Assembly: GCF_020829685.1 (NCBI RefSeq)
Contig: NZ_JAIVFR010000192.1
Span: forward strand, 1 to 9,261
Source of the DNA: Nostoc sp. CHAB 5715
GTDB lineage: Bacteria; Cyanobacteriota; Cyanobacteriia; Cyanobacteriales; Nostocaceae
Reading direction: 5' to 3'
Length of the DNA: 9,261 nucleotides
In this document: positions 1 through 6,067 of the stretch, in pieces
How the letters are laid out: every line of letters starts with the position of its first letter
How positions within the stretch are numbered: position 1 is the first letter of the stretch
Program-made: the position numbers and the translations under genes
Notes under the pieces: generated by a model
The model's database searches: none
What the model was told of the DNA's origin: nothing
Seen by the model: the letters and a program-made list of their open reading frames with translations, nothing else

Positions 1-31
1 CCAGGGATTTCAACATTTTGGTCAATAGTTC

Positions 32-143
32 TTTGTCATTTGTCTTTTGTCATTTGTCCTTTGTCCTTTGTGAAAAACTAATGACCAATGACCAATGACT
101 AATGACTAATGACCAATGACCAATGACCAATGACTAATGACTA
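32..143. repeat. Two adjacent heptanucleotide tandem arrays
   Basis: Five 7-bp units of the form TTTGTCN run from 32 to 66. After a short spacer, nine 7-bp units alternating between ATGACCA and ATGACTA run from 81 to 143. The reverse complement of the first array (TGACAAA-type) resembles the second, so the arrays are roughly inverted relative to each other. Such short tandemly repeated heptamers are common between genes in heterocyst-forming cyanobacteria. No promoter or coding role can be read from them. Confidence 0.9.
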
Positions 144-218
144 ACAGATGAGTAACAAATTTTTCAGCCAAACAGCATCAGTAAGGCGATAATAGATATA
201 GAGATCAAAATATTTTAT

Positions 219-413
219 ATGTCCTTCTCTTCCTGCTCGTGTTGTGTTGTCGTCCTCAATCAACAACAAGAGCAAAATATCTCTCACCAAAACCAGTGCC
301 AGGATGTGCCAGTTAACCCCAGCAAGAGCATGGTTAAAAGTTGCACTGTAGTTGAAAATGGTCGGGTTGTCGTTAAAGCCTTACAAGCTCCACTCAATCA
401 GACTGTGGAGTAA
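219..413 (+). CDS. Small Cys-containing hypothetical protein (64 aa)
   Basis: The product is not recognised. The ORF begins with ATG and carries a serine/cysteine-rich start (CSCC at residues 6-9), a Gln/Asn-rich stretch (residues 14-28), two further cysteines (about 27 and 42) and a C-terminal part that reads like ordinary protein (SCTVVENGRVVVKAL). There is no membrane segment or clear signal peptide. It ends 12 bp before the convergent end of the channel gene. No Shine-Dalgarno sequence is visible before the ATG; the upstream stretch is AT-rich. The four cysteines could bind metal, but that is only a guess. It could be a real small gene or a chance ORF next to repeats. Confidence 0.4.
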   Translation: MSFSSCSCCVVVLNQQQEQNISHQNQCQDVPVNPSKSMVKSCTVVENGRVVVKALQAPLNQTVE

Positions 414-425
414 CTTTCAAGCATT

Positions 426-1397
426 TCAACTGTTTTCATCTAAAGGTAAAACATCGTGGAAGCGGTTGTAATCAATGTAGCGATGTCCATCGGGTGTGTG
501 ATGGAAGATATCGACAAATTGATTATTCCACAAAATCTCATTAGCACCATAACTATGACGGGCATGGACAACCTGTGCAACCGTTTCGTCAATGCCACTC
601 AAAGAGATGATCAGCATAGTATTTGTCTGGGTTAACGATTCTGGTGTCATCCCATATAGAGGACTAAACTCATCAATGACATGCATTACTGACCAGCTTA
701 ACGTGAAGCTAGGTGTTTGGTTCCTCAGCAGTTTGAGGTCGTAGAACCGACGCATAAACTGCCCTTCTAAGGTTACATCGTCGCGCATTAAGTAGACTCG
801 CATCTGCGCCTCCAGAATCATATTGCGACGCTGATTAGCGGTGCGAAATATGAGAGTCGGCATTGCGTTATGAGGTGTAATTACAGCAACACGGCTAAAT
901 AGCACACGGGCTGTGGGTCGGGAGAATCGAGCAAATGCTAGTCCCGTCATCACAGCAATTCCCACCAAACCAATCATTGCTTCAATGGTGACAATAATGT
1001 TGGCGTAAGTTGTTTTAGGATACATTGCTCCATAGCCGATGGATGCTAGGGTTTGCACGCTAAAGAAAAAGACATCTAAAAAAGAGCCAGGTCGGGCGTT
1101 GGCAATACAATCTCCTCCTATCCAGTAAGCTAGGGCAAATAGAGCATTAATCGTTACATAGAAAGTACAGATCAGGATCAGAAAGCCAGTCCAGGGAATC
1201 GTTAGCAGCAGATGGTAGGGATCGCGCCAGTAGGAATGCCATGCACCCATACCTATAATCTCAAATTTTCCATCTCGAACTTGAATCTGAATAGGTGGGA
1301 TCAGACGCTGTTTTTTCTTCGGTGAAAGTCTCTTCAGTCGAAATTTCATTGCAAGTAGCCAAAAGAACGGCAACTGCTTAGTATTTTGACATTCCAC
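426..1397 (-). CDS. KirBac-type inward-rectifier potassium channel
   Basis: This is a K+ channel subunit of the prokaryotic inward-rectifier (KirBac) family, expected to act as a tetramer in a cell membrane. In order there is a basic N-terminus (about 17-31), a slide-helix region with the family-like W-x-D-P-Y-H (57-62), a first transmembrane helix (about 66-92), a pore helix (about 107-118), the selectivity filter SIGYG (119-123), a second transmembrane helix (about 131-155) and a cytoplasmic beta-rich gating domain (about 165-310). Its 323 residues fit the family. The filter has Ser where most Kir channels have Thr before IGYG. The longest reading starts with GTG at 1397. The ATG at codon 17 (1349, reading MKFRLKR) is an equally good or better start, because the first 16 residues look unlike a Kir N-terminus; neither start has a clear ribosome binding site. 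The gene lies downstream of a minus-strand terminator, so it probably has its own promoter. Confidence 0.9.
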   Translation of the reverse strand: MECQNTKQLPFFWLLAMKFRLKRLSPKKKQRLIPPIQIQVRDGKFEIIGMGAWHSYWRDPYHLLLTIPWTGFLILICTFYVTINALFALAYWIGGDCIANARPGSFLDVFFFSVQTLASIGYGAMYPKTTYANIIVTIEAMIGLVGIAVMTGLAFARFSRPTARVLFSRVAVITPHNAMPTLIFRTANQRRNMILEAQMRVYLMRDDVTLEGQFMRRFYDLKLLRNQTPSFTLSWSVMHVIDEFSPLYGMTPESLTQTNTMLIISLSGIDETVAQVVHARHSYGANEILWNNQFVDIFHHTPDGHRYIDYNRFHDVLPLDENS

Positions 1398-1444
1398 TCA
1401 CCCGCAAGGGAACGGAAATTTCAACTTTCTTTTCTAAAATCAGC

Positions 1445-1474
1445 AAAAAAAATAGGGTGTGCAATGCCCACCCT
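1445..1474 (-). terminator. Rho-independent terminator on the minus strand
   Basis: Read on the minus strand, a GC-rich stem (AGGGTGGGC pairing with GCACACCCT around a 3-nt ATT loop, with one A-G mismatch) is followed by a T run of eight after an A (1445-1453 on the plus strand is an A-run plus T). It sits 22 bp after the stop codon of the minus-strand gene fragment ending at 1496 and before the K+ channel gene on the same strand, so it would separate the two transcripts. Confidence 0.8.
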
Positions 1475-1495
1475 AACAATCAGCGAGAAACTAAC

Positions 1496-1609
1496 TCATT
1501 TTTCAGGGTTTGGTTGCTGACTTTTAGAACAGCGGTCAAACCACTCCTGATATTTTTTCTGATGTGACTCATCTTCAACAGCAATGGTCACTCGCACCTG
1601 GTTGCAGCC
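1496..1609 (-). pseudogene. 3' fragment of an unknown minus-strand gene
   Basis: On the minus strand an open frame ends at TGA (1496-1498). Its last 37 or so residues (about NQVRVTIAVEDESHQ through QQPNPEK) look like real protein: a short beta-like stretch (VRVTIAV), then an acidic and charged helix (HQKKYQEWFDRC). The frame continues upstream to 1684, but beyond about 1609 it is merely the antisense of well-conserved nrtB. The genuine part therefore stops at the junction and has lost its 5' end. A strong terminator follows the stop, as expected for the end of a formerly expressed gene. The family is not recognised. Confidence 0.45.
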
Positions 1610-2248
1610 GTGATTTTCTGGCCATTTTATGACCGAGGCGGCATTGATAAAGGTCTGTTTTGGCAGATTCTCGCTAGTCTGCAACGGGTTGCTATCAGTT
1701 ATACCCTAGCTGCGATCGTTGGTATTGGTTTAGGCATTTTGATTGGGGTTAATAAAACCATGTCCAAAGCTTTAGACCCCATCTTTCAACTACTGCGGAC
1801 AGTACCACCTCTAGCTTGGGTACCCATTTCTCTAGCAGCTTTACGACAAAACGAACCAGCCGCGTTGTTTGTAATTTTCATCACCGCCATTTGGCCCATC
1901 TTAATTAACACTGCTGTCGGCGTAACCCAAATTCCCCAAGATTACAACAACGTCGCCAAAGTTCTGCAACTTAGCCGCAAAGAATATTTCACAAATATTT
2001 TGATTCCTGCGGCATTACCCTACATTTTTACCGGCTTGAGAATTGCGATCGGTTTAGCTTGGTTAGCGATTATTGCCGCCGAAATCGTCATGTCCGGTAT
2101 TGTCGGAATCGGCTTTTTTATCTGGGATGCCTATCAAAATAACAACGTCAGCGAAGTTATTTTAGCTCTAGTTTACATCGGCATTGTCGGCTTGCTCCTA
2201 GATAAAGCGATGGGTTGGCTGCAAAACAAGATATTGCCGGAAAAATAG
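1610..2248 (+). pseudogene. nrtB: 5'-truncated nitrate ABC transporter permease NrtB
   Basis: NrtB is the membrane permease of the cyanobacterial nitrate/nitrite ABC importer. The remaining 212 codons begin with GTG and match from the conserved PFYDRGG segment (residues 5-11) onwards. About four or five hydrophobic helices follow (roughly 28-47, 62-79, 85-104, 138-160 and 184-205), with the EAA-loop region near 114-137 (VAKVLQLSRKE to IPAALP). Intact NrtB proteins are about 275-280 residues as I recall them, so about 65-70 N-terminal residues, including the first membrane helix, are missing. The frame is closed by a TGA at 1565-1567, and the codons between it and the GTG do not look like NrtB. 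No Shine-Dalgarno sequence precedes the GTG. nrtC follows after 210 bp of repeats. I infer a broken gene; a shortened but functional permease is less likely. Confidence 0.85.
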
Positions 2249-2457
2249 GGAGTGGGGAGTAGGGAGTAGGGACGGGAAAAGATTTTTCCTAATCTCTAAT
2301 CTTTAATCTCTAATCTTTAATCTCTACTCCCTAATCCCCATTCCCCATTCCTCATTCCTCATCCCCCATTCCCCACTCCCTAATCCCTAATCCCCATTCC
2401 CCATTCCTCATTCCCCATCCCCCATTCCCCACTCCCCACTCCCTACTCCCTATCTCC
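2246..2457. repeat. Heptamer repeat spacer between nrtB and nrtC
   Basis: The whole spacer is low-complexity. It starts purine-rich (GGGGAGT/AGGGAGT units, 2248-2272), then has AATCTCTAATCTTT-type units (about 2291-2327), then many CCCCATTC/CCCCACTC-like heptamers to 2452. The first 26 or so bases (from 2246) and the last 26 (2427-2452) are inverted copies with three differences, so a transcript could fold into a long stem. The TAG stop of nrtB lies in the left arm and the right arm ends 6 bp before the nrtC ATG, which leaves no normal ribosome binding site. Such repeats are typical of Nostoc-like genomes. Confidence 0.9.
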
Positions 2458-2458
2458 T

Positions 2459-4459
2459 ATGTTTGTAGCTGTTGATCAAATTGACAAAGTTTTTAACTTA
2501 ACAGGTGGCGGCCAATATATCGCCCTCAAAGGAATCGACCTCCAAATTAAAAAAGGAGAATTCATTTCTTTGATTGGTCACTCCGGTTGCGGTAAATCCA
2601 CTCTATTAAATATGATTGCGGGTTTAGATTTGCCCACTGAAGGTCTTGTCACTCTCGAAGGACAAAAAATCAGCAAACCCGGCCCAGACAGGATGGTGGT
2701 ATTCCAAAATTATTCCCTATTACCTTGGCGGACGGTAAGAGAAAATATTGCCCTTGCCGTGGACTCGGTAATGAAAGGTTTACCCGCAAGCGATCGCAAA
2801 GCCATTATCGAAAAACATATTGATATGGTGGGTTTGCGTCCCCATGCTGACAAACAGCCGGGAATGTTATCAGGCGGACAAAAGCAGCGAGTTGCGATCG
2901 CCCGCGCCTTAGCGATTCGTCCCAAATTACTCTTGCTAGATGAACCCTTTGGTGCATTGGATGCACTCACACGCGGCAATTTGCAAGAACAACTGATGCA
3001 AATTTGCGAAGAAAATCAAGTTACCGCCGTGATGGTGACACATGATGTAGATGAAGCAGTGCTGTTATCTGACAGAATCGTGATGTTAACCAACGGCCCC
3101 GAATCTAAAATCGGCGACATTTTAGAAGTGGATATTCCCAGACCCCGGAAGCGGATGGAAGTAGTAGAACATCCCAGCTATTACAGCTTGCGGAGTGAGA
3201 TGATTTACTTCCTCAATCAGCAGAAACGGATCAAAAAAATTCGGGCGCGGAAAACTGCCGACATTGCCCGTCATGGATTAGAAAAAGTTAACCTAGAAAT
3301 TGGCTTTTTACCTCTGACAGCTTGCGCCCCTCTAGCAGTTGCTAAAGAAAAAGGCTTTTTTGTCAAGCATGGTTTAGATGAAGTTAACCTGGTGCGGGAA
3401 AGCAACTGGCGGGGTATTGTCGATGGCATAACTGGGGGTTATTTAGATGCGGCTCAAATGCCTTCAGGGATGCCGATGTGGCTAACTTTGGGAGGACATA
3501 ATAACCAACCTCTGCCCGTTGTCACCGCCCTCACCATGACTCGCAACGGTAACGCCATCACCTTGGCAAAACGCTTTTACGACCAAGGCGTGCAAACCTT
3601 ATCAGACTTCAGAAATCACCTGATTCTCACCCGTGAACAACGGCACACAATGGGGGTAGTGCATCCCGCATCTATGCACAACTTGCTGCTGCGTTACTGG
3701 CTAGCGGCTGGAGGAATTGACCCCGATAGCGATGTGGATATGAAGACCATTCCCCCAGCGCAGATGGTAGCTGACCTAAAAGCCGCAAGTATTGATGGTT
3801 ACTGCGTAGGCGAACCTTGGAACTACCGCGCGGCTGTGGAAAATGTCGGCTTTACCATCGCTACCGACTTAGAAGTTTGGCTGGGACACCCCGGTAAAGT
3901 TCTTGGTGTGCGGGAAGATTGGGCAGAAAATTATCCAAATACGCATATTGCTTTGACCAAAGCTTTGCTAGAAGCTTGTCAGTATTGTGCAAATCCTGAA
4001 AATGCCCAAGAGATTCGGGAAATCTTAGCAGGGCGAGAGTACGTCAGCACCGATTTAGAATACATTCAACTCGAAGATCCAAATAGTCTCACCTGTGACT
4101 TAGATAATCCGTTGCGGGACTATGCCCATCACCAGTTTTATTCTGAGTCTGCCATTAACCGCCCCAGCCGTACCGAACAAATTTGGATTATGAGTCAACT
4201 GGCGCGTTGGGGTGACACTCCCTTCCCCAGAAATTGGGTAGAAGTTGTGGAACGGGTATGTCGCGTGCGTGTTTTCAGCACCGCCGCACGAGAATTAGGT
4301 TTGGATATTAGCTATATTCGCCAACCGATCCAACTGTTCGATGGTACTCCCTTTAACGCCGATGATCCGATCGCTTATCTCAACAGCTTAAAAATTAAAC
4401 GTGATTTTTCAGTCGCGGAAGTTGTTCTTGATGCACCGAGAAGAAGATTCGCGTCATAA
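2459..4459 (+). CDS. nrtC: Nitrate ABC transporter ATPase with fused NrtA-like domain (NrtC)
   Basis: NrtC is one of the two ATPases that drive nitrate/nitrite import through NrtB. In the family, its C-terminal domain resembles the binding protein NrtA and has a regulatory role. In residues 1-255 I see Walker A GHSGCGKST (40-48), Q-loop VFQNY (81-85), signature LSGGQ (137-141), Walker B LLLLDEP (157-163), D-loop GALD (165-168) and switch His in THD (194-196). A basic linker (about 255-272) leads to a periplasmic-binding-protein-like domain (about 276-650) that has no signal peptide, consistent with a cytoplasmic location. The 666 residues are normal for NrtC and all ATPase motifs are intact. 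The ATG at 2459 puts the N-terminus at the expected place, but the sequence just before it is pyrimidine-rich repeat without a Shine-Dalgarno sequence. Expression would normally come from the upstream nirA-operon promoter, which is not present here. Confidence 0.97.
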   Translation: MFVAVDQIDKVFNLTGGGQYIALKGIDLQIKKGEFISLIGHSGCGKSTLLNMIAGLDLPTEGLVTLEGQKISKPGPDRMVVFQNYSLLPWRTVRENIALAVDSVMKGLPASDRKAIIEKHIDMVGLRPHADKQPGMLSGGQKQRVAIARALAIRPKLLLLDEPFGALDALTRGNLQEQLMQICEENQVTAVMVTHDVDEAVLLSDRIVMLTNGPESKIGDILEVDIPRPRKRMEVVEHPSYYSLRSEMIYFLNQQKRIKKIRARKTADIARHGLEKVNLEIGFLPLTACAPLAVAKEKGFFVKHGLDEVNLVRESNWRGIVDGITGGYLDAAQMPSGMPMWLTLGGHNNQPLPVVTALTMTRNGNAITLAKRFYDQGVQTLSDFRNHLILTREQRHTMGVVHPASMHNLLLRYWLAAGGIDPDSDVDMKTIPPAQMVADLKAASIDGYCVGEPWNYRAAVENVGFTIATDLEVWLGHPGKVLGVREDWAENYPNTHIALTKALLEACQYCANPENAQEIREILAGREYVSTDLEYIQLEDPNSLTCDLDNPLRDYAHHQFYSESAINRPSRTEQIWIMSQLARWGDTPFPRNWVEVVERVCRVRVFSTAARELGLDISYIRQPIQLFDGTPFNADDPIAYLNSLKIKRDFSVAEVVLDAPRRRFAS

Positions 4460-4515
4460 AAGAATGGTGAGAGAAAGAGGAAGTGAAGAAGTAAAACAAT
4501 CACGCGCGAAGCTTT

Positions 4516-4650
4516 GAACTCCGTTAATGAACCTCTGAACTCCATTAATGAGGCTTTGAACTCCATTAATGAACCTCTGAACTCCATTAATGAGGCTTTG
4601 AACTCCATTAATGAACCTCTAAACTCCGTTAATGAACCTCTGAACTCCGT
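4516..4650. repeat. 21-bp tandem repeat, six units plus a partial
   Basis: Six 21-bp units (4516-4641) and a partial seventh (4642-4650) share the core GAACTCC(A/G)TTAATGA. The last seven or so bases alternate between ACCTCT and GGCTTT types in the first five units, giving a 42-bp higher-order period. Because 21 is a multiple of three, the array is open in several frames: it reads as repeats of LNSINEP/LNSINEA on the plus strand and of MEFRGSL/MEFKASL on the minus strand. The plus-strand frame has no ATG start and the minus-strand frame runs into nrtC, so I treat it as a non-coding intergenic repeat. Confidence 0.92.
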
Positions 4651-4658
4651 CAAGTTAT

Positions 4659-4945
4659 ATCTTGCACCTACCTATCCCGCCTGAGAATAAATTCTCAGGC
4701 TAATAGCCCAAGTCCACTCAAGTGGACTACAAACCTTAATCAGTCTTCTTTAGAAGACTTTAGCTATAAGCCTCAGAATTCATTCTGATATCATGTCCGA
4801 TAAATTACTTGTGATATGTCATTGCGAGTGGAACGAAGTGAAACGAAGCAATCACAACGTCTGGAGCGATTGCTTCACTCCGTTCGCAATTGACTTGTGT
4901 TTAACCGGACGTGATATGAGGCGGTCGTGGGGACTGGTGCAAGTT
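4659..4945 (+). repeat. Multi-palindrome repeat element, copy 1 (interrupted)
   Basis: This element has short terminal inverted repeats (CTTGCACC at the left, GGTGCAAG at the right). Between them are consecutive palindromes: CCTGAGAAT/ATTCTCAGG (about 4670-4689), AGTCCACT/AGTGGACT (about 4711-4728), AGTCTTCT/AGAAGACT (about 4742-4759) and the left arm of CCTCAGAATTCATTCTGAGG. The last palindrome is split by the 128-bp MITE-like element at 4789-4916. Without that insertion and its 3-bp duplication the element is about 156 bp. Copy 2 lies at 5864-6023 in the same orientation. It looks like a non-autonomous dispersed repeat without coding capacity. Confidence 0.8.
4789..4916 (+). mobile_element. 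MITE-like element, copy 1 (128 bp)
   Basis: The ends form imperfect terminal inverted repeats (TATCATGTCCG at the left; the right end read in reverse complement is TATCACGTCCG). TGA flanks it on both sides (4786-4788 and 4917-4919), consistent with a 3-bp target duplication. The interior is a hairpin: a stem built on GAAGCAATC and GATTGCTTC around a 14-nt loop, extended outward by GTCATTGCGA and TCGCAATTGAC. It encodes nothing. Copy 2 at 7424-7552 is nearly identical apart from about 15 bp near position 30. A non-autonomous element moved in trans by an insertion-sequence transposase is the likely explanation. Confidence 0.85.
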
Positions 4946-4999
4946 CTGAGTCAATGAATCTTTGAACTTTAACATTAAACTTTTTAATCCCCAAATACC

Positions 5000-5857
5000 A
5001 TGCAAAACCGCAACTCAACAGCTACAAACACACTAGGAAAACCATTCGCCACTGCAACCACCAACCGCAGACCTTTCCTAGAAATTAAAGACGTTACCAA
5101 AGTTTATCCTACAAAGAAAGGCCCCTTCACCGTACTCGACGGCGTTAATCTCAACGTAGAACAAGGCGAATTTATTTGCGTTATCGGCCACTCTGGCTGT
5201 GGCAAATCGACGCTACTTAATATGGTATCCGGTTTTAACTTTCCCACCTCCGGGCAAGTGTTACTAGAAGGAGAACCCATTACCAAGCCAGGCCCAGACA
5301 GGATGGTTGTCTTCCAAAACTATGCCTTGCTACCTTGGCGAACTGCTTTTGAAAATATCTACTTAGCTGTTAACGCCGTTTATCCCAACAAACCACAAGC
5401 CGAAAAAAGAGCGATCGTCCGAGATCATCTAGCAATGGTGGGACTAGCTGATGCAATGGAAAAGAAACCAATGCAAATGTCCGGCGGTATGAGACAACGG
5501 GTTTCTATCGCCCGTGCTTTGGCGATTCGTCCGAAAGTCTTAATTTTAGATGAACCTTTTGGCGCACTGGATGCCATCACCAAAGAAGAATTACAGGAAG
5601 AATTGCTCAAAATTTGGGGCGATAATCGTTGTACGGTGTTGATGATTACCCACGACATCGACGAGGCACTATTTTTAGCAGATAAATTGGTGATGATGAC
5701 CAATGGCCCCCATGCAAAAATTGGTGAAGTCATGGAAATTCCTTTTGCTCGTCCACGCGATCGCGCCCGTATCATGGAAGATCCACAATACTACCAACTA
5801 CGTAATTATGCCCTAGACTTCCTCTTTAATCGCTTTGCCCATGATGATGTAGGTTAA
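5000..5857 (+). CDS. nrtD: Nitrate ABC transporter ATPase NrtD
   Basis: NrtD is the second, single-domain ATPase of the nitrate/nitrite importer and pairs with NrtC on the cytoplasmic face of NrtB. Visible motifs are Walker A GHSGCGKST (63-71), Q-loop VFQNY (104-108), signature MSGGM (160-164, in the place of LSGGQ), Walker B LILDEP (181-186), D-loop GALD (188-191) and switch His in THD (217-219). At 285 residues it has the usual length. About 25 poorly conserved residues precede the first strand (FLEIKDVTKVY). It shares long stretches with the NrtC ATPase half (for example KPGPDRMVVFQNY), as expected of paralogues. The 540-bp spacer from nrtC holds three kinds of repeat, so co-transcription with nrtC is uncertain. 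narB, the usual next gene in cyanobacteria, is not present downstream. Confidence 0.97.
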   Translation: MQNRNSTATNTLGKPFATATTNRRPFLEIKDVTKVYPTKKGPFTVLDGVNLNVEQGEFICVIGHSGCGKSTLLNMVSGFNFPTSGQVLLEGEPITKPGPDRMVVFQNYALLPWRTAFENIYLAVNAVYPNKPQAEKRAIVRDHLAMVGLADAMEKKPMQMSGGMRQRVSIARALAIRPKVLILDEPFGALDAITKEELQEELLKIWGDNRCTVLMITHDIDEALFLADKLVMMTNGPHAKIGEVMEIPFARPRDRARIMEDPQYYQLRNYALDFLFNRFAHDDVG

Positions 5858-5863
5858 GCTCAT

Positions 5864-6023
5864 ATCTTGCATCATTCTCAATTGGCATCCTAGCCCGCCA
5901 AGACTCGAAGTGCAAAGCTAGTCCACTTAAGTGGACTGAAACTCCTTGTTAGTCTTCTTTAGAAGACTTTAGCTATTAGCCTCAGAATTCATTCTGAGGC
6001 GGTTGTTGGGATTGATGCAAGAT
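5864..6023 (+). repeat. Multi-palindrome repeat element, copy 2 (uninterrupted)
   Basis: This 160-bp element starts 7 bp after the nrtD stop codon. An exact 11-bp terminal inverted repeat (ATCTTGCATCA at the left, TGATGCAAGAT at the right) encloses three palindromes: AGTCCACTTAAGTGGACT (about 5920-5937), AGTCTTCTTTAGAAGACT (about 5951-5968) and CCTCAGAATTCATTCTGAGG (about 5980-5999). The last is followed by CGGTTG. The first palindrome of copy 1 is not conserved here. The stems could act as a transcription end for nrtD, but no T-run follows them directly. Confidence 0.85.
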
Positions 6024-6067
6024 GTCAGTTAAGCTAATCGTCATTCTCCTAACTTTCATTCTCAAAA

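Noticed and set aside
32..143. Possible CRISPR-like array in the heptamer repeats
   Set aside because: The units are contiguous 7-mers without spacers, unlike CRISPR repeats of about 24-40 bp with unique spacers.
4464..4517. Short plus-strand frame of 17 codons after nrtC (MVRERGSEEV start)
   Set aside because: It is too short to support without homology and leads straight into the repeat array.
4375..4653. 92-codon minus-strand reading frame with 7-residue repeats
   Set aside because: Its repeats are only the 21-bp DNA array read in one frame, and its C-terminal third is antisense to the conserved end of nrtC.
5478..5492. MSGGM in NrtD in place of the LSGGQ ABC signature
   Set aside because: The key SGG is present and this variant is, as I recall, normal among NrtD proteins, so it is not evidence of inactivation.
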